Part shown: positions 20,135 through 30,277 of the stretch, piece by piece
Layout of the letters: the number at the start of each line of letters is the position of its first letter
Numbering within the stretch: position 1 is the first letter of the stretch
DNA from: Zygnema cylindricum
Lineage: Eukaryota; Streptophyta; Zygnematophyceae; Zygnematales; Zygnemataceae
NCBI GenBank assembly: GCA_037447655.1
Contig: JBBHKE010000726.1
Location: 99,875 to 163,874, forward strand
DNA length: 64,000 nt
Direction: 5' to 3'
The notes under the pieces: model-generated
The model's database searches: none
Told to the model about the DNA's origin: nothing
What the model saw: the letters and a program-made list of their open reading frames with translations, nothing else
Translations under genes and position numbers: made by a program

Positions 20135-20985
20135 ATGGCTTCAACTCTAATGGATCCACTTCTAATGGATTCTGATGGCCACGTTACTGAGGAAAAAAGG
20201 AGAAATAAGCCTCCTAACGAGAGTCTATGTAAAATTTTACGGTCCAGTATGGAAGGTACTGCCGAAGTTAAAAAAATTGGGCTTGTAAAGAAGGCAACCA
20301 CGAAGGACATTCGAGAGTTACAAGAGTTACTCGGGAAAAGGGATAACCAGGATTTTTACTGGTACCATGTGGATATTCTCCCGGAGAACGAAAATATCGA
20401 TGAAATCAAAAACACCTACGGTGAAACCATAAAAGCTATGGCAGAAGATCTCATACCTCCCCTTCAAAACTCGGATTTTGCATCTCTTTTCAACGAGGAC
20501 TCTCACTGCAACAGCCTCGCAAATAGCGTACATTTTAACATTGGCTCCACTGGCCCTCTCCTCAGTCCCTATGCCATTAAGTTTCGGAGATCGAGTTTCT
20601 GCGAATCTCATTGTCAGTGTTGGTCTTCCTTATATGAAATTCCGACACTCGCACCCCCCCTCCCAGGCAGCTTATATCTCCACCTCTATCTCCACCTATA
20701 ACTCCTCCTGCCAGTCAATATGGACCTGCCAGTGGACCTTTCTCACCGGTGGGCAAAACTTCCCGTGGGAAAGCGTTTTTTAATGCCATCCGTACAATAT
20801 TTGCGGCTGCCACTAGACCACCTGTCTCACCGGTGCAGAATCACAAAAAAATGGGGAAGGATGCAGTCATAGTTGACATACCTACTCTTGAAGCCAGACT
20901 ATTTTTGGCGGAGTATCCGCTGCGAGTGGCGGCTAATTCCGTACCAAATAATGTCGGTGAGCTGCTAGTGTTGCTCCTGGAGCTT

Positions 20986-21028
20986 TTTTTTTCTCGCACA
21001 CAACATTTTTTTTCTCGCACACAACATA
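20986..21028 (+). repeat. 21-bp in-frame tandem duplication inside exon
   Basis: TTTTTTTTCTCGCACACAAC is repeated back to back with a 21-bp period. It duplicates SRTQHFF in the CorA-like protein without changing the frame. Confidence 0.85.
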
Positions 21029-21119
21029 TGCTGCAGGCTATAGAAAGATCGCTGTCCAAGATCAAAGCGAAAGTAAAAAAAGGTGAGTGATGAGTAATGG
21101 GGGATAGAACATAAGAAAT

Positions 21120-21385
21120 AGGATGGAGGGAGGATGGAGGGAAAGGATGGGAGGGAGAGGAGGGGAGGGGAGGGGAGGGGAGGGGAGGGGAGGGGAGGAA
21201 GGAGATGGAGGGGAAGGGAGGGGAGGGGAAGGAGGGGAGGGAGGGGAGGAAGAGAGAGAGAGGGGAGGGAGGGAAGGCAGGGTGTGGAAGGAGGAGAGGT
21301 ATAGGAGAGGAGGTGTGGGAGAGAGGGGAGGGAGGGATAGGGAGAGCGGTGGAGGAGGAGGGGAGTGAGGGGAGGAATAGATGTG
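21120..21385. repeat. GA-rich intronic microsatellite
   Basis: GGGAGGGGAGG-type repeats in the intron after the donor at 21082. This is the counterpart of the GA block at 1640-1815, where copy A starts, and so a plausible recombination site for the duplication. Confidence 0.8.
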
Positions 21386-22786
21386 GCACTGTCATCATAT
21401 TTGTGGTGATTGTTTCACCCAACCTTTCAAGTGACGGTGAGCTCGTGTTAGTGACCATGTGAAAAGTGTTCACGTATGGTTAGTTTTGTAGTAACACAGT
21501 GCATTGCTATTAGTGTTAATGTTTTTTCCGCCACCTAAAACATCTTTTCTCAGTGCACACACGTCCAGTTTTTGATCGAGAAGAAGGGAATCTTGCATTT
21601 TGATCGCAAACGGCGGATCAACAATCCAACAAGTATGCACGAAGAAAAGATGTTTTAATTGGCGCGAAAAACATTAAAACTAATAAAGATACACAGTGTA
21701 CTGTATTTGGGATTGCTATAAGAATCGATACTCGCAAGGTTGTGATTTTGGGGGCAAATAAAAGTGTGAAATTTCTCCAAAGTAGAACTTTGCATGGTCA
21801 ATGTGGTGATGATTGTCTGCAATAAAAAAATATGATGTGTTTCCACTATACGTTTACTCCATAGCAAAATAGGTTTTCCAAATTTGGTACGGTGTACAAT
21901 AGTAGAAAACTACAATGTTTTGCTGCAAATGTTCTTTTACCGATAACGTATGCACATTGTACAAAAATCCTGCATATGTGCGTAGGAAAAAAGAGCTTGA
22001 GAGAAGGAAAATGCCTTGAAATTTCCAAGCGATACATGGTGGATTTTTTTGCCTCAAAGTGTTGCATTTCCCAATTGTATAACACACTTTCCTCTATGTA
22101 GACGGCACAGCTAGCCATAACGAATGTCTGACTGTATGAACGTTATGGTTTGTGGCAGGAGGCAAAGGAAAAATTACGGAATTGATAAAAGACGGTCATG
22201 TTCATGCCTTAAAGCTTCACCTGAACGAGTTGCAGTTGGTGAACCCATGACTAAAATCCCATCTGAAGTGTTTAAGCAGCTTGATGTCAATTTTAATGAA
22301 GGTTCACTTCAAAGTCAATATGTTCATGATTACTATTTTTTTGTGACCATCTCACTTACGAAACACCTTTTCTTTTGTTCTTTAGGGTATCGCACCAAAG
22401 CCACTTTGAAAGCGACCATGGAAGACTTGTTGGCAAGAATTAAGTTTGCCAAAGAAAGAATTGGATTTCTAACATCTCGAGTTACAGCCTTGCAAGGGAA
22501 TTTGGACCAATGGCAGACTGAAACAACCAATCAGATGCTCTATTACATCGCTATTTACACTATTGTGTCTCTCCCTTTGACCATTATACTTGGACGTAAG
22601 CCTCTTTGAACCTGTCCCTTGATATGCTATTGCGCATGAAGTTATTTCAAATTCGCCAGAGTCGATAGGTGTACGATAACATTTTCATCCACAGTTATAA
22701 TAATTCGTGTTTTTTTTCTTGCAGTGTTCGGACTCAGTGTTGGAGGAGTTCCATGGACGTCTGAATCAGATGCCGATCCAAGGGGA

Positions 22787-23072
22787 TTAAAATATGTTTT
22801 GTTGTTTTGTGCCTGTGTACCCATACCCATATTGATACATTTTTTATGGAATGAGATATTTCATGCCGTAAAATTTCTTTGGAGATCCAGTATAAAATTA
22901 GAGATTCCTAAAGGAGTACCACTTGAGATTTAAATATGTTTTATTGTTTTGTGTCTGTGTACCCATACCCATATTGATACACTTTTTTTGGAATGAGATA
23001 TCTCAGGCCGTAAATTTTCTTTGGAGATCCAGTAAAAAATTAGAGATTCCTAAAGGAGTACCACTTGACTAG
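22787..23072 (+). repeat. 143-bp tandem duplication of the last exon
   Basis: The segment from AAATATGTTTT to GGAGTACCACTTGA occurs at about 22787-22929 and again at 22930-23072. The junction creates the TAA that ends the open frame at 22933. The second copy carries the second membrane helix again, followed by TAG. Confidence 0.85.
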
Positions 23073-23714
23073 AAAAACTCTAGGTTGATGGGAAGGTAAT
23101 TAATGACAGGTTCTTCTAAGCATTGCATATCCTTTTTTGATTTTTTTTTTTTTGAACAGCATTCTAGCAAATCTTTGTTGGTGTGTTTATAACTGTGTGC
23201 CCATAGCATGTATAGGTTTTTAGCGAGTTTGTAGGTTTTTAGCTAATTTTTATTTTGCCCACATGAAAGGAATATGAAGCCTTTGTTTATAAGCTAGTTA
23301 GGTTTTTCTATATTGACAGTCAAAGTCAACAGATTAACTAGTATTTAGAAAATTATGTAAATAGAAGAAGGAAAAAAAGATTATTAAATATAAACTCTGA
23401 CATGCAATATCATGTATACGATACATACATCTATATTTATCTTGCTCTTTTGAATAAATTTTGTTTCAACGGAAAACAATAGTGAACTGAATGTTATCAT
23501 GAGGGAGAGAAAGATTGATGCAATGATTTAGTTTTAAATAGAGCTTATTCTGTTGTTCGTATGCCATGGAGTTGATTTACTCATTTTTGCTTTAGTTTTT
23601 CCCTCTGTTAACTTCTTTTCTTTGATTTGTTCGTTTCTGAACTTCACTTGTTTTATTCATAACATTTCTTTTTGAATTACGTTTTTGCTATGGTAGAACA
23701 CACTACGAAGGCAT
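23073..23714. other. 3' flank of CorA-like copy B, no gene seen
   Basis: AT-rich, homologous to 3140-3710. Confidence 0.6.
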
Positions 23715-23945
23715 CCCAACATCAATGTTCAATATCCAATGTCCAATGTCGTTTGGCCAATGTTCAATGTCCAGTGTTCAACAATGTCTAATGTCCCATG
23801 TCCCATGGCCGATGTCCAATGTCCAATTGCAATGTTCAATGTCCAATGTCCGATGTCCAGTGTCCATTATCCGATGTTTGATGTCCAATGTCCAATCTCC
23901 AACGCCCAATGAATACTGCTAAATGAACAATGCTCAATGCCCAAC
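23715..23945. repeat. TGTCCAA heptamer minisatellite (copy B)
   Basis: A shorter and more diverged version of 3711-4005, with TGTCCAA/TGTCCCA/TGTCCGA units. Confidence 0.85.
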
Positions 23946-26061
23946 GATAAACATATATGCTTAAACATTACGTATTGTTAAACCTAGGAGGTTGAAATGT
24001 GAAGGAAATTGCATTTTCAAATGTCCAACATGTTAATCCTATCATCAGCTAAAATTTACAAGACATACTAAACTTGGCAAAGAGTCTTTAAAACCAGCAA
24101 AGTAAGCTGCCAAACTAGCAGCTAAACTTTGCACAAAAACTTGGTCGACAATTCAATAAAGAGGAGGACAATCACATTCTGTGATACCAAGAGATACTAA
24201 CAATGTAACTAATAACAATACCGACAAGGATGCAATAAAAAAAGGTTGTTATCACTATTAGAAGACCCAATTGACCAAATTTCACATTGAGAATGTCATG
24301 GAACTTAGAAAACTACGATAAGTGGAAGACTACTTAAGTAAAAATCGACAAGCTCACACGTCGTCGACAAACAAACATCTGGACTTTGTGAAGTACTTCT
24401 TTTTCTTTCGTAGTTGAGGTGTAGCTACACGGGGATTGCTTGGTTCTGCTTGTGTTTATTAAGCGAGTAAGCTAAACTGTACAGTCTCTCCTACCAATTC
24501 TCTTTTCAGATTTAACATTCACCACAGTCAAACCCTATCAAAAAAAATATGAAAAGTAGTCGGTTATAGCTCTGGATAATAATTGAAAAACACTGCCAAA
24601 CCGATTGCCTTGACCTGTAACTATATGTCGAAATGTCTAAAAGTAAAAATGGATAAATATTACTAATAACCATATGTTTAAAAGTCAAAATCCTGAAAGG
24701 TTGAAATGTCTAAATGAGTAAATATCTTAAGTTCTACATGTGTAAATGTTTAATTCTTCAAATTTTTAAATGTCTGTATGTCTAAATGTCTACATGTCTA
24801 CAAGTTTTAAATGTTTGAATGCCCAAATGTCTACATATCTTAAAATGTCGAATTGTGTAACTGTCTCTTTAACCGTCGAAACGTCGAAATGTATAAATGT
24901 CTAAGCGTTGCGGATTTTTCAATTGTATATAGACCCAAGAAATGAGTCTATCTCTGCTTGCCTCTGTAGAGACAAACAATCTCCAGAAAATACTTGGAGG
25001 TTTTGTTACATTCACGACCAGATCTTTTATAAGGTGACATCATACCGACTTACTTTGCAAATACAAATTGAAGGCCATCAGTTTTTTATTTTTTATTTCC
25101 TGTTCTTCTAGTTTCTCTTTTTCCGTTTTCTGTTTTTCTGGTTTCTGTTTTCCGTTTCTAATTCCTGTTTTCTGTTTTGCCCTGGGGGCTTTTTCTGAAG
25201 GGCCAACGCATAGGAGAAGAGGAGAGGAGAGAGGAAATTAGCGTGGAAAGGAGAGTAACAAAAACATCCAGAAAATTTTGAATTAAAACCAACTCCATAC
25301 CAACTATATTTTAATTTGAGAAAATATATGGGGTTTCTAGGTTTTCTAGGGATAGGAGAAGCTGGAACGAAAAGGTTCTGATAAGGATCCCTCGAACATT
25401 CTGAGGAAAAAAAAAAAAACTTTTGAACTATGCTGTCCTTTTCTATGATTGATATCATGCAATATTATCTTAAAAATTTTTATTCAAAAACTCAAACATA
25501 TGTGATAGAATTATTTCAAAAATGATGATGATATAAACCTGTCTTCACACAGACAGACAAGATTTTAGTCAATATTGTCATTTTATTTTTTTGTCAGTTT
25601 AGGCATTGTCAAATTTTCCATCAACAATGAAATTCCAAACCATAGGAAAAAAATAAAAATGAAAGTATAAAAGATCCTATTCACTCGAAAAGAACTTGAC
25701 TTACTGAAAACAAATCGAAAACTCTTTGAAAAAGTTTTCTGTTTATTTAGGTTTTTTCCTATCCGTTTTCTTCGTTTGACACAAATCCTACAATTTTTTT
25801 GCATAAGAATTTGTATTTTGGCTTTTGCTAAAAAAAAGCTCTGTAAAATACCTATCCTAAAAAACAAAATTGCCTTCAAATTTTTGAAAACAGCAAACCT
25901 AATTACTAAATCCTATAAACTAATCAACACTAAATTAACTCTGAAATTTTTCCCTAAAACCCTAACCCTAAAACTTTATTCTTAAACTTCTAAAACATCA
26001 AAAACTTCAAAAACTTAAAAAATTCAAAAAAAATGCACAAAAAAAGAAAAAAAAGTTAAAG
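23946..26061. other. Non-coding part of copy B
   Basis: Homologous to copy A 4006-4475 and 6544-7748. It includes degenerate AAATGTCTA words (24620-24905) and CTGTTTTCTG low complexity (25090-25190). No gene seen. Confidence 0.6.
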
Positions 26062-26906
26062 TCAAAAAATCTCCCATCCAAGTTCTGAGTCAGCCGAAGG
26101 GGTAGCGATCTGGTGATGTTGGCGGTTCTGGAGAGTTGTAAGTATTATCACTCCGAAAATAAATCCAATCCCTCACATACTTTGATTTATCTTGAAAATA
26201 TTCAAACTTCTTTTTTACTTCTAAAATGTTATTTTTTTGAAGATCTATTTCGTCGTTCCATATCCATTGTTCTCTCTCTCGCTCAGGAACTCGTTTCGGT
26301 TTCTCTCCCTCTACCCCTGGCTATTTCTGCGCTTGAATCGATTCTTTGTCCCCACCCGGATTTCTCTTTCTCTCTCCCTCAAAACATTCTCTCTCTCTCC
26401 ACCCCTCGAAACATTGTTCGTCCTGTACCCTTCCTAACCAAAATCTTCTTTGCATTCCATAAACTTCTTCATCCCAACTTCTTCTCTCTCTCTCTCTCTC
26501 CCCATATATTGGTTAGAATAGTATCTTTCTAACCAATATCTTTTCTGCAAATCATTATCTCCTTCACTCCAATCCCAATTCCTTTCCCTCTCTCCCCCCC
26601 AACATCTCCCCGAATTTTCCCTTTCTAACCATTGTTTCCTCTGAAACTGCCACATTTCCTCATTCCACTTCCACCTCTCTCTTTCTCTCTCCGACTCGAA
26701 AAAATAATTTAAATTGTTTCCGTTAGGCCCATATATCTTCTCCCTTTCCTCTCCTCCTCCTCCTCCTCTTCCTCCAGACCAATCCCAATTCCTCACTCCT
26801 TCCAGCCCACAATAATAACCCAAATTGTTTCCATTTGACCTACATCTCGTCTCCATTCCTCCTCCTCCCAATCCTCCTCCCCAATCCCAATCCCAATCCC
26901 AATCCC
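26062..26906 (-). pseudogene. Trp-rich gene fragment, copy B
   Basis: Minus-strand 3' part of the Trp/Glu/Arg-rich gene, matching 7749-8646 of copy A. It carries the MWQFQRKQWLEREN and ERNWDWSE units, then a frame change relative to copy C (GREREREEVGM in place of GGERERRSWDE). The 5' end is lost in the assembly gap within the CCCAAT repeat. Confidence 0.6.
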
Positions 26907-26917
26907 ANNNNNNNNNN
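26907..26917. other. Assembly gap (11 N)
   Basis: Eleven N directly after (CCCAAT)n. The sequence on the right does not continue copy A, so the join or its length is doubtful. Confidence 0.95.
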
Positions 26918-27235
26918 GGAGAGGAGAAGAGGATACGCAACCGGGACCTACAAAAGTGCGCGTAACAAAGGAATCCTAGTCTAGATTCTAACAAATGTAT
27001 GTAAGACAAAAGACTGGACCGTCGGCCAAAAGACTGGACCGACGGTCAAAGGACTTCTACGTAAAGGACTAGACCAACGTATGTAACGAAAAAGTACAAT
27101 TGACTGGACCGACGTATGGAAGTACGGACAGGACCAAAAGTGAGACGTCCGGATAAGTCGGTCAACAAGACTTGACCGACGTAAGAAAACGTACGGACAA
27201 GACAAAAATATCCTACGCTAAATGTCCCGTAACAC
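26918..27235. other. Unique insert with GGACCGACG words
   Basis: About 320 bp with repeated ACTGGACCGACG and GACGTAAG-type words and no counterpart in copies A or B. No gene seen; origin unknown. Confidence 0.5.
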
Positions 27236-27377
27236 GGCCAACGCATAGGAGAAGAGGAGAGGAGAGAGGAAATTAGCGTGGAAAGGAGAGTAACGAAAAC
27301 ATCCAGGGCCAACGCATAGGAGAAGAGGAGAGGAGAGAGGAAATTAGCGTGGAAAGGAGAGTAACGAAAACATCCAG
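27236..27377. repeat. 71-bp exact tandem duplication
   Basis: GGCCAACGCATAGGAGAAGA...CATCCAG occurs twice in a row (27236 and 27307). It marks the left edge of copy C and may be an assembly artefact next to the gap. Confidence 0.85.
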
Positions 27378-28159
27378 AAAATTTTGAATTAAAACCAACT
27401 CCATACCAACTATATTTTAATTTGAGAAAATCATGGGGTTTCTAGGTTTTCTAGGGATAGGAGAAGCTGGACGAAAAGGTTCTGACAAGGATCCCTCGAA
27501 CATTCTGAGGAAAAAAAAAAACTTTTTGAACTATGCTGTCTTTTTCTATGATTTATTGCATGCAATATTAGCTTAACAATTTTTTATTTAAAAACTCAAA
27601 CATATGTGATAAAATTATTTCAAAAATGATGATGATATAAACCTTTCTTCACATACAGACAGACAAGATTTTAGTCAATATTGTCATTTTTTTTTTTTTG
27701 TCAGTTTAGGCATTGTCAAATCTTCCATCAACAATGAAATTCCAAACCATAGGAAAAAAATAAAATGAAAGTATAAAAGATCCTATTCACTCGAAAAGAA
27801 CTTGACTTACTGAAAACAAATCGAAAACTCTCTGGAAAAGTTTTCTGTTTATTTGTTTTCTTCCTATCTGTTTTCTTCGTTTGACACAAATCCTACAATT
27901 TTTTTGCACAAGAATTTGTACTTTGGCTTTTGCTAAAAAAAAGCTCTGTAAAATACCTATCCTAAAAAAACAAAATTGCCTTAAATTTTTGAAAACAGCA
28001 AACCTAATAACTAAATGCTATAAACTAATCAACACTAAATTAACTCTGAAATTTTTCCCTAAAACCTCTAACCCTAAAACTTTATTCTTAAACTTCTAAA
28101 ACGTCAAAAACTTCAAAAACTCAAAAAAAATGCACAAAAAAAGAAAAAAAAGTTAAAAG

Positions 28160-28815
28160 TCAAAAAATCTCCCATCCAAGTTCTGAGTCAGCCGGAGAGG
28201 AGGGAGGGGGAGGAGGGAGAGGGGGGGAGGGGTAGCGATCTGGTGATGTTGGCGGTTCTGGAGAGTTATAAATATTATCACTCCGAAAATAAATCCAATC
28301 TCTCACATACTTTGATTTATCTTGAGAATATTCAAACTTCTTTTTTTCTTCTAAAACGTTATTTGTTTGAAGATCTATTTCGTCGTTCCATATCCATTGT
28401 TCTCTCTCTCGCTCAGGAACTTGTTTCGGTTTCTCTCCCTCTACCCCTGGCTTCTTCTGCGCTTGAATCGATTCTTTGTCCCCACCCGGATTTCTCTTTC
28501 TCTCTCCCTCAAAACATTCTCTCTCTCTCCCCCCCTCAAAACATTGTTCGTCCTGTACCCTTCCTAACCAAAATCTTCTTTGCATTCCGTAAACTTCTTC
28601 ATCCCAACTTCTTCTCTCTCTCTCTCCCCCCATATATTGGTTAGAATAGTTTCTTTCTAACCAATATCTTTTCTGCGAATCATTACCTCCTTCACTCCAA
28701 TCCCAATTCCTTTCCCTCTCTTCCCCCCAACATCTTCCCAAATTTTCCCTTTCTAACCATTGTTTCCTCTGAAACTGCCACATTTCCTCATTCCACTTCC
28801 ACCTCTCTGTCTCTC
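28160..28815 (-). pseudogene. Trp-rich gene fragment, copy C
   Basis: A 207-codon open frame (28783-28160) nearly identical to copy A 8372-7749. It stays in one frame through the region where copy A changes frame (WLERENLGRCWGEERERNWD). It carries the RERNWDWSE, RERRSWDEE and REQWIWNDE units and ends WEIF. A stop (TGA) lies just upstream at about 28818. The 5' exons are absent, so it is a fragment. Confidence 0.6.
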
Positions 28816-28903
28816 AGACCGGAAAAAATAATTCAAATTGTTTAAGGCATAAGAAAAGTGTCTTTTTTTTTCATTTCATATCATTATTGGTGCATATCAT
28901 TCC

Positions 28904-30236
28904 TGATAGATTCTTTGTGAAACGACGTATCAAATATGTTGAGCGTCGTAATATAATTTATGTAGTTGCGTGTGGCGTGGTGTGATTGGTTTAGTTGAAA
29001 TATTGTTTGGTTTTGGTTTTGCGTGCGTAGTACCTTGGTAACCTTAGTATTGTACGGCGGTATGTTTGTTTAGTACAGTACCGCGTACTTTATGTAGTTT
29101 CGGTAGTTCTTTGTTTTGATTGGTTCGCGCGTGTACTTTTGTATGACCTGGATTGTCCTGTACTTGTTAGTTTCGTGAGAAGGTATTTACGTAGTGTTGT
29201 GTATCGGTAAAAAACTTATCGCGATAACCCCGATACCGATAGTTATCGGTTATTGAACGGTCTGCGGTTCCGATATATTTGTACTTTCTGTACTTTCTGT
29301 CCGGAGTGCTTTCTGTCCGGTAAACTGAACGGTAAATTTACGAAAAATGTACGGTTGTTTACGGGAAATGTACGAAATTTGACTAAAAAATACGTTGCAC
29401 TTTGTAGTACTTTTTGGGCTGTTAACTGAACATAAATTTTACGGGAACGTACGGAATTGTACTGATAAACTGATTATCATAGAACGGTAAAAAGACGGCG
29501 GACACAAAGTAGAACGGATGCAAAATAACATTATGCACGCCGCCGGAATCGAACGGACGACATTCAATGAGAAAATACGAGCGGACGGTCAGCGTGAGCG
29601 CCAGCATCTCGGAATGGCTTTTTTGGCGGCTTTTGCCAAAAAAGCCGACGGATTGACACGTGGCAGGTTTCCAGTGGATCCCAGAAAATAAAGGGACAAA
29701 GCCACGACGTCGAATGTGAAAGGTACATCGTCTTAACTGGAGCCGTACTAAAGCCGTACACATCTTATGCCGGCTACTGTACTTTCTGCTTGTACAAATG
29801 ATCTGATTGGTAGGTACCTCAGGGGTTGTGAGTAGGGCGCGTCTGGGGAATAAGACGTACAGTTGAGTGTACATGCCGTACATATATCTGTACGGATCGT
29901 ACATTATCGTCGATAGTTATCGTTATCGGCATTATCGCCGATAAGTAGCCGATATTATCAGCTACTTATCGGCGATAAGACCGATAGCGATATATCCTAC
30001 CAATATATCGATTATCGGGTCCCCGAAAAAAGGCCCATATCGGTTATCGGCAAATCCTTACCGATACACAACACTAGTAATTAGGACTTAGTCGTTTGGG
30101 GGAAACTATCATCTTTGTAAGGGGAAACTTCCGGTGAAATATATTTGTCTTTTGCTGGAGTGTCTTCTTCTTCCTGTCTCTTCCTTCCGCACTATATTCT
30201 GTCTTTCATCTATTCTTGTGTGAATCGATCCTTACA
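28904..30236 (+). repeat. Copia 5' LTR, interrupted
   Basis: Starts TGATAGATTCTTTGTGAAAC, ends GATCCTTACA two bases before the PBS. Without the 885-bp insertion the LTR is about 450 bp. It matches 35182-35268 plus 42888-43289. Confidence 0.8.
29192..30076. mobile_element. hAT-like MITE inside the copia LTR
   Basis: Terminal inverted repeat TAGTGTTGTGTATCGGTAA, read inverted at the right end. Near-duplicate flanks are GTATTTAC and GTAATTAG, and the empty site in the other LTR reads GTATTTAG (about 43127). Subterminal CCGATAAC/GTTATCGG words recur, as at many hAT ends. No transposase. The interior holds the GTACGG-rich repeat also found at 5395-5660. Confidence 0.75.
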
Positions 30237-30238
30237 AG

Positions 30239-30250
30239 TGGTATCAAAGC
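30239..30250 (+). promoter_or_regulatory. Copia primer-binding site (tRNA-iMet type)
   Basis: TGGTATCAAAGC, two bases after the LTR end, differs at one base from the usual plant initiator-tRNA PBS TGGTATCAGAGC. Confidence 0.85.
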
Positions 30251-30277
30251 TAGCTTGCTCCATTAAGACTTCTCAAG

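Larger units (their letters stand above)
20135..22933 (+). pseudogene. CorA-like divalent-metal transporter, near-complete but frame-broken (copy B)
   Basis: ATG at 20135 opens a hydrophilic region containing FYWYHVDILPENENIDEI. A proline-rich linker (SPPLSPPITPP, around 20670-20720) follows in a different frame, so a small intron or frameshift lies at 20580-20670. The next exon ends at 21082 (AAAG|GTGAGT, phase 1). It joins in phase to 22159-22238 (ELIKDGHVHALKLHLNEL). The exon 22386-22595 carries the helix LTSRVTALQGNLDQWQTE and the first membrane helix, and 22725-22933 carries FGLSVGGVPW and the second helix. Relative to copy A an 85-bp deletion at the start of exon 22386 breaks the frame, so the normal splice gives an early stop. 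The last exon is also partly duplicated. CorA/ZntB-type plan with GLS in place of GMN. Family call moderate; transport of Mg or Zn is inferred only. Confidence 0.6.
21688..26906. repeat. Segmental duplication, copy B
   Basis: Collinear with copy A from 1816 to about 8646, minus the 4476-6543 tandem duplication. It ends at an assembly gap. It holds the 3' part of the CorA-like gene, the heptamer array and a fragment of the Trp-rich gene. Confidence 0.8.
27236..28849. repeat. Segmental duplication, copy C (3' part only)
   Basis: Collinear with about 25200-26720 of copy B and about 6990-8420 of copy A. It ends where a fragment of the 16.2-kb repeat and then the copia LTR begin. Confidence 0.8.

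Noticed and set aside
20478-20783. Frame-3 ORF in the CorA-like 5' exon region
   Set aside because: Lacks continuity with the downstream exon; the frame with the proline-rich linker joins it directly. A short intron here remains unresolved.
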